DNA from: Zingiber officinale
Taxonomy: Eukaryota > Streptophyta > Magnoliopsida > Zingiberales > Zingiberaceae
NCBI RefSeq assembly: GCF_018446385.1
Contig: NC_056001.1
Span: 107,486,436-107,550,435 of the forward strand
Direction of reading: 5' to 3'
Length of the DNA: 64,000 bases
Under the pieces are notes generated by a model. The model saw only the letters and a list, made by a program, of their open reading frames with translations, had not been told where the DNA came from and did not search any database. This document shows positions 57,908-64,000 of this stretch, piece after piece. Both the position numbers and the translations under genes were made by a program. Numbering within the stretch: position 1 is the first letter of the stretch; each line of letters begins with the position of its first letter.

Positions 57908-58120
57908 TGTCCTTGAGGCTATGGTGTTGTGGAAGAACGTCAAGTTGTTACTCAGATACCTACGGTTCGATCCCCGTTAAGGTGCATATGCAGGTTTTCT
58001 CTAAATGGGATGTACAACCACGGGATGCTGAGTTTCTAAGTCGTCCATCGCCAATGCTTTTTGATTTACTCTAATGACTTATGGGAAACTTCCGTAGGAC
58101 TAGGTATATCGTCCCAGGTT
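57908..58120 (+). mobile_element. tRNA-derived SINE copy 5
   Basis: Head gaggctatggtgttgtgga and the best B-box of the cluster (ggttcgatccccg at 57968). The tail is diverged near gacttatgggaaacttccg. Confidence 0.6.
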
Positions 58121-58905
58121 CGATGTTATTGATTCATCATTTTTTAGTATATACTAGTGTTCTCGGTTGATTAGAGAGAGTCAATACTTACTACAATGAG
58201 GTAAAAGATTAATTTTCAACGGACACATTTCCTTTGAAAAGAAATTCTCCCATTCCCTAATTAACTTGCTATAAATTAATCTCATAATTGATCTCCTATT
58301 ACGTAACCTTGGAAATGTCCGCGAGGAACCCACACCTTTTACTAGAATAGATGTTATTACATTCTATTAAATTTCATTTTAATTAGTGTTAAAACATATA
58401 AAATTATTTTGTTAAAAAATATACAAATATTTCTATGCTTGTTCACGTAGTTTTATGTTTGCATAAATAAACATAAACAATCTATTATTTGTTTAACATG
58501 TGACCATTAGAATTGCTGCCCATTCATCAAATAACTTGATAAATAATATTCTATGTATTCCTCACGTCTGAAATAGGATGGCTGCCCATTCATCATGTGA
58601 CCTTTTTACTACATTGATAAATAATATTTTATATTTATTTATCAAATAGGTAGGTATATATATATATCATGGTATTGAATTGTATACAATTTTGTCAGCC
58701 AAAAACAAATAAACAATTTTTTTTTTTGGCAAAATGGATTGAAAGGGAGTATGATCGGGCATTCATTTTATCGCGAAACTTTAATTTGCCTACAGTGAAA
58801 TTCTGCGTGGTTCTTTGCGTGTCATCTGCGCTTTGGGATCGTTAATGCACGTTTAATCCCGACGTTTATTCTAATGCCGCAACTTGCGAAGCACAGTGCA
58901 TTTAC
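58121..58905. other. Intergenic region
   Basis: No gene is seen. A short direct duplication with ggctgcccattcatca and taataatatt-like flanks occurs at 58515-58560 and 58578-58635. Confidence 0.5.
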
Positions 58906-58911
58906 TACGCG

Positions 58912-59210
58912 ATGCTAATCACACGTGATGAGATCGGTGTGAGGTCAGGGACGACCGGAGACCATGACGGCGGAACGGCGACGGCGGCGGCGCCGGTTGG
59001 ACGAAGGAGGAGCGGCGTTGACCCAGCATCGCCGCGGCGGCGCCGGCGGCGGAGGAGCCCCCTGTTGCTGCTTCAGAGAAAAGTTTCCATTTAGGAAGCG
59101 GAGAATAGATTTTTGTGCCATGGAGAAGGAAGGCGATCGAAGCGCCCGGCAAACTTTACATTGATCAATAACGAAGAGGAATGTTGCATTAGATCGTTGC
59201 AAGAACACAG
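58912..59210. other. GC-rich segment with overlapping short ORFs, coding status unknown
   Basis: A sharp GC-rich island (about 58960-59065, ggcggcgg-rich) in otherwise AT-rich DNA gives 60-87-codon ORFs on both strands. The longest is 59208-58945 on the minus strand (MFLQRSNATF start, Pro/Arg-rich end). None has a recognised domain. It lies about 220 bp beyond the DUF1639 stop codon and could be a first exon of an unrecognised transcript or simply GC-rich repeat sequence. Confidence 0.3.
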
Positions 59211-59432
59211 GACAAACAAAATAAAAGAGTAGAGCTATTTGAGGGAAATTAACTAGTTCATATTCAAGGGAAATAATGGAATTTCTTGTAAACCTAACTT
59301 TTTTTGTTGCGGCGATTGAATCCGAAGAAGAGATCGACGGCGGACCGCGGATTTTTGCAGAGAATAAAACCGAACCTGGAAAAGGGCGATTTTGCAGACG
59401 AAATGCATCACGTCACCGGAAGGTGAACTTAC

Positions 59433-60424
59433 CTACTTCTCATCGGGTACCTTGTAGGAGTCGGCGGTGATCTCCGACAGCCACGAGCCCGGGAATAAGG
59501 ACTGCAGAAAGAGGGAAATCGACGTGAGGAATCAAATCTCCGACGAGGAAAATGGTTGTTTCATTGGAGAAGGCAACCGACGAAGCGAAGAAAACCGATC
59601 AAATTTGGGGATTTCTAGGAGAGAAAAAAAGCATCCGAAAACGCGAACAGATGGGAGTAGATAGATCGGGGAGGTGGTGGGGAGAGGAAACTTACATCGA
59701 GCTGCTTTTGGATCGCCCTCGGTCGCCGCCGTGGTCGGCGGCGAGCCCTGGACCCGGTCATGGAGTAGAGGTCCTCATCGATCTCCTCTTTCGTGAGCGA
59801 GACCGAGAACTTGAGCCGCTTCGGCTGCTCCTGGTCCTCCGACCTCAGCCGGACCGCCTTGTTCTCTCTTGTTACCGGCAGGGACCCGGTTAGGTACTGG
59901 TGGTTCCCCGTCGGAGACCTCGGCGCCCGGCGTCGCGCCCTCAGGTTCCAGCGCGGCGCCGCTGGCTCCCCCGACGCGTCGGCTGTAGGATGCTCCGCGA
60001 TCGCCGCTGGTTCCGGCACTGGGACGGGCTCTCTTCCGCCTATCCCGTCGACGGGGAGAAACGAAACCAGGTTCATGCGGTCCGCCGCCTCTCGGAGGTG
60101 AAGCAGCAGCTTCTCTCTGACCTCCTCGATCCGGGGGTCGTCGTCGCCTCCATCGTCCTCCACAACAGTCCTCCGTCGCCCCGCTTTCTCCTCGTCGTGC
60201 TCGGCCGTCTTCCGTCGGCCGCCGCCGGCGATCTCACCTTTTCCGTTCACACTCACACAGGGGAGCACCCGCCGGCTCCCCCATGACTTTAAGATCGGGA
60301 GAGAGGGCGTCGGTAACAGGCTAGCCGGCGCCTGAGGACGAGGCGGCGTGGCTTCCCTCGCTGCCGGTGCCGGAACCGGTGCAGGATCCGGCGGACGGGG
60401 AGATGTTTCGGCAGAGGTGACCAT
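59433..60424 (-). CDS. DUF1639 family protein, two exons
   Basis: Exon 1 runs 60424-59696 (243 codons) and exon 2 runs 59501-59433 (22 residues plus stop), joined in frame across a 194-bp intron with gtaagt and tgcag borders, for 265 residues. The conserved DUF1639 block is present: WNLRARR near residue 159, then KFSVSLTKEEIDEDLYSMTG (205-224), an Arg/Pro-rich basic stretch RRRPRRRPRAIQKQLD to residue 243, and exon 2 ending with SLFPGSWLSEITADSYKVPD. The split between QLD and SLFPG is the reason the first exon alone looks like a longer ORF. The N-terminal half is Pro/Ala- and Glu/Arg-rich and probably disordered. The family's function is unknown; the basic stretch would suit nuclear localisation. 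GC-rich coding in AT-rich surroundings is typical of monocot genes. Confidence 0.93.
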
Positions 60425-60602
60425 GGGGATGTGACCTTATCGATCCGACGCAGGCTTTCGCCGGCAGAAACCGGGAAACGCCGGTGACAGAAACCGGCGC
60501 TGCGGAAAAGGGGCCGGGGAAGGGTTTTCAAACGTGAGGGTGAGAATAGTGCGTGGAGGCGGGTGAAAGGGCGACGGACATGGTCCTTAATTACTTACAA
60601 CA

Positions 60603-63600
<2,998 letters not shown>

Positions 63601-63635
63601 GATCTCATGGATCCTCCTGTAAAGTCGGCTAGCTG

Positions 63636-63944
63636 TTAGTTTTCCTGGACATCGTCGTCGTCTTCTCCATTCTCTTCCTGAGAGAGTTCATTCATCACGA
63701 ACCGTAGACTGTCACCTTCTTCGAGCTTCCACTGCTGCCTCAGTTCATTAATAGCTTTGGAAGCAGCCGCAGCAACAGCAGGGTTGATGTCCTGTGCCAA
63801 TCTCTGCATGAAGAACCAAATAGTCATCCTGTTGCTTCTTCAGCAAAACACAATGAGTTTTCACATACTTGCAGTGCCCCCATGCCGGCATTACCCAGAA
63901 TCCACATGGATGGAGCAGTTGCCAACGCGTTCGCAAGAGCTTTC
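63636..63944 (-). CDS. 3' end of an unidentified conserved plant gene, last two exons (partial)
   Basis: Two exons are placed by splice signals and frame: 63944-63869 (76 bases, after cccacag and before gtatgtg) and 63803-63636 (after ttcatgcag), joined in phase. They encode an Ala-rich helical piece, KALANALATAPSMWILGNAG, continuing GALQ then RLAQDINPAVAAAASKAINE, LRQQWKLEEGDSLRFVMNE and an acidic tail ending DDDDVQEN. The NPAVAAAASKAI helix pair looks like the end of an ARM/HEAT-type repeat protein, but the family was not recognised. The acidic C-terminus and clean splice sites indicate a real gene. Sequence to 64000 is intron, and the remaining exons lie outside the window. Confidence 0.8.
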
Positions 63945-64000
63945 CTGTGGGAATAACCGAAAAGTGAATCCAAGGGCAAGGCAGTTCAGCATAGCATCAA

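Noticed and set aside
59615..59695. Extension of the DUF1639 first-exon ORF beyond the GT donor
   Set aside because: The conserved family C-terminus continues only after splicing to 59501. The unspliced extension has no similarity to the family.

Overview
The window is nuclear DNA of a flowering plant, most likely a monocot. Short GC-rich, intron-containing exons sit in very AT-rich intergenic DNA. Most of the sequence is nested LTR retrotransposons (Ty1/copia Tork-like and Sirevirus-like), solo LTRs, a CACTA transposon, hAT-type elements and tRNA-derived SINEs. Zingiberales is a plausible guess from overall style; nothing in the sequence proves the order. Only three host genes are supported, all on the minus strand: an R2R3-MYB factor of the subgroup-20 type (33016-33967, three exons), a DUF1639 protein (59433-60424, two exons) and the last two exons of an unidentified conserved gene running off the right edge (63636-63944).

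Layout. 1-8505: a 320-bp AT-rich tandem repeat, then a decayed plus-strand Sirevirus-like element (gag remnant, long AT-rich interior, candidate 3' LTR). It is interrupted by a 503-bp hAT element with a perfect 8-bp target duplication and by a second hAT-like element that carries an LTR. 8511-14244: a full-length minus-strand Tork-like copia element (target duplication ctaac) with a solo LTR (target duplication atccc) inside its RNase H region. 15268-20159: a complete protein-less LTR element (target duplication attac) whose interior is three consecutive tandem arrays. 20165-24189: intergenic. 24193-31893: a CACTA element (target duplication ttg) with decayed TNP2, a multi-exon TNPA-like gene and four large palindromes. 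33016-33967: the MYB gene.

34661-46263: two solo LTRs of one TGAT...ATCA family inserted at TA-rich sites. The second was later split by a Sirevirus-like element (36757-45858, target duplication actgg) that keeps gag and an envelope-like ORF, lacks pol, and contains a 1.5-kb 27-bp minisatellite. 47640-58150: an array of about five tRNA-derived SINEs. One copy was split by a second Tork-like copia element (47970-57308), whose RNase H region was in turn replaced by a chimeric block of Sirevirus and another copia LTR (48543-53046). 58912-60424: a small GC-rich ORF region and the DUF1639 gene, with a (TA)n tract about 180 bp upstream of its start. The rest, to the partial gene at the right edge, is AT-rich intergenic DNA.

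Insertion boundaries were placed from matching target duplications, TG...CA termini, tRNA-primer sites and polypurine tracts read by eye. Percent identities and insertion ages were not computed.
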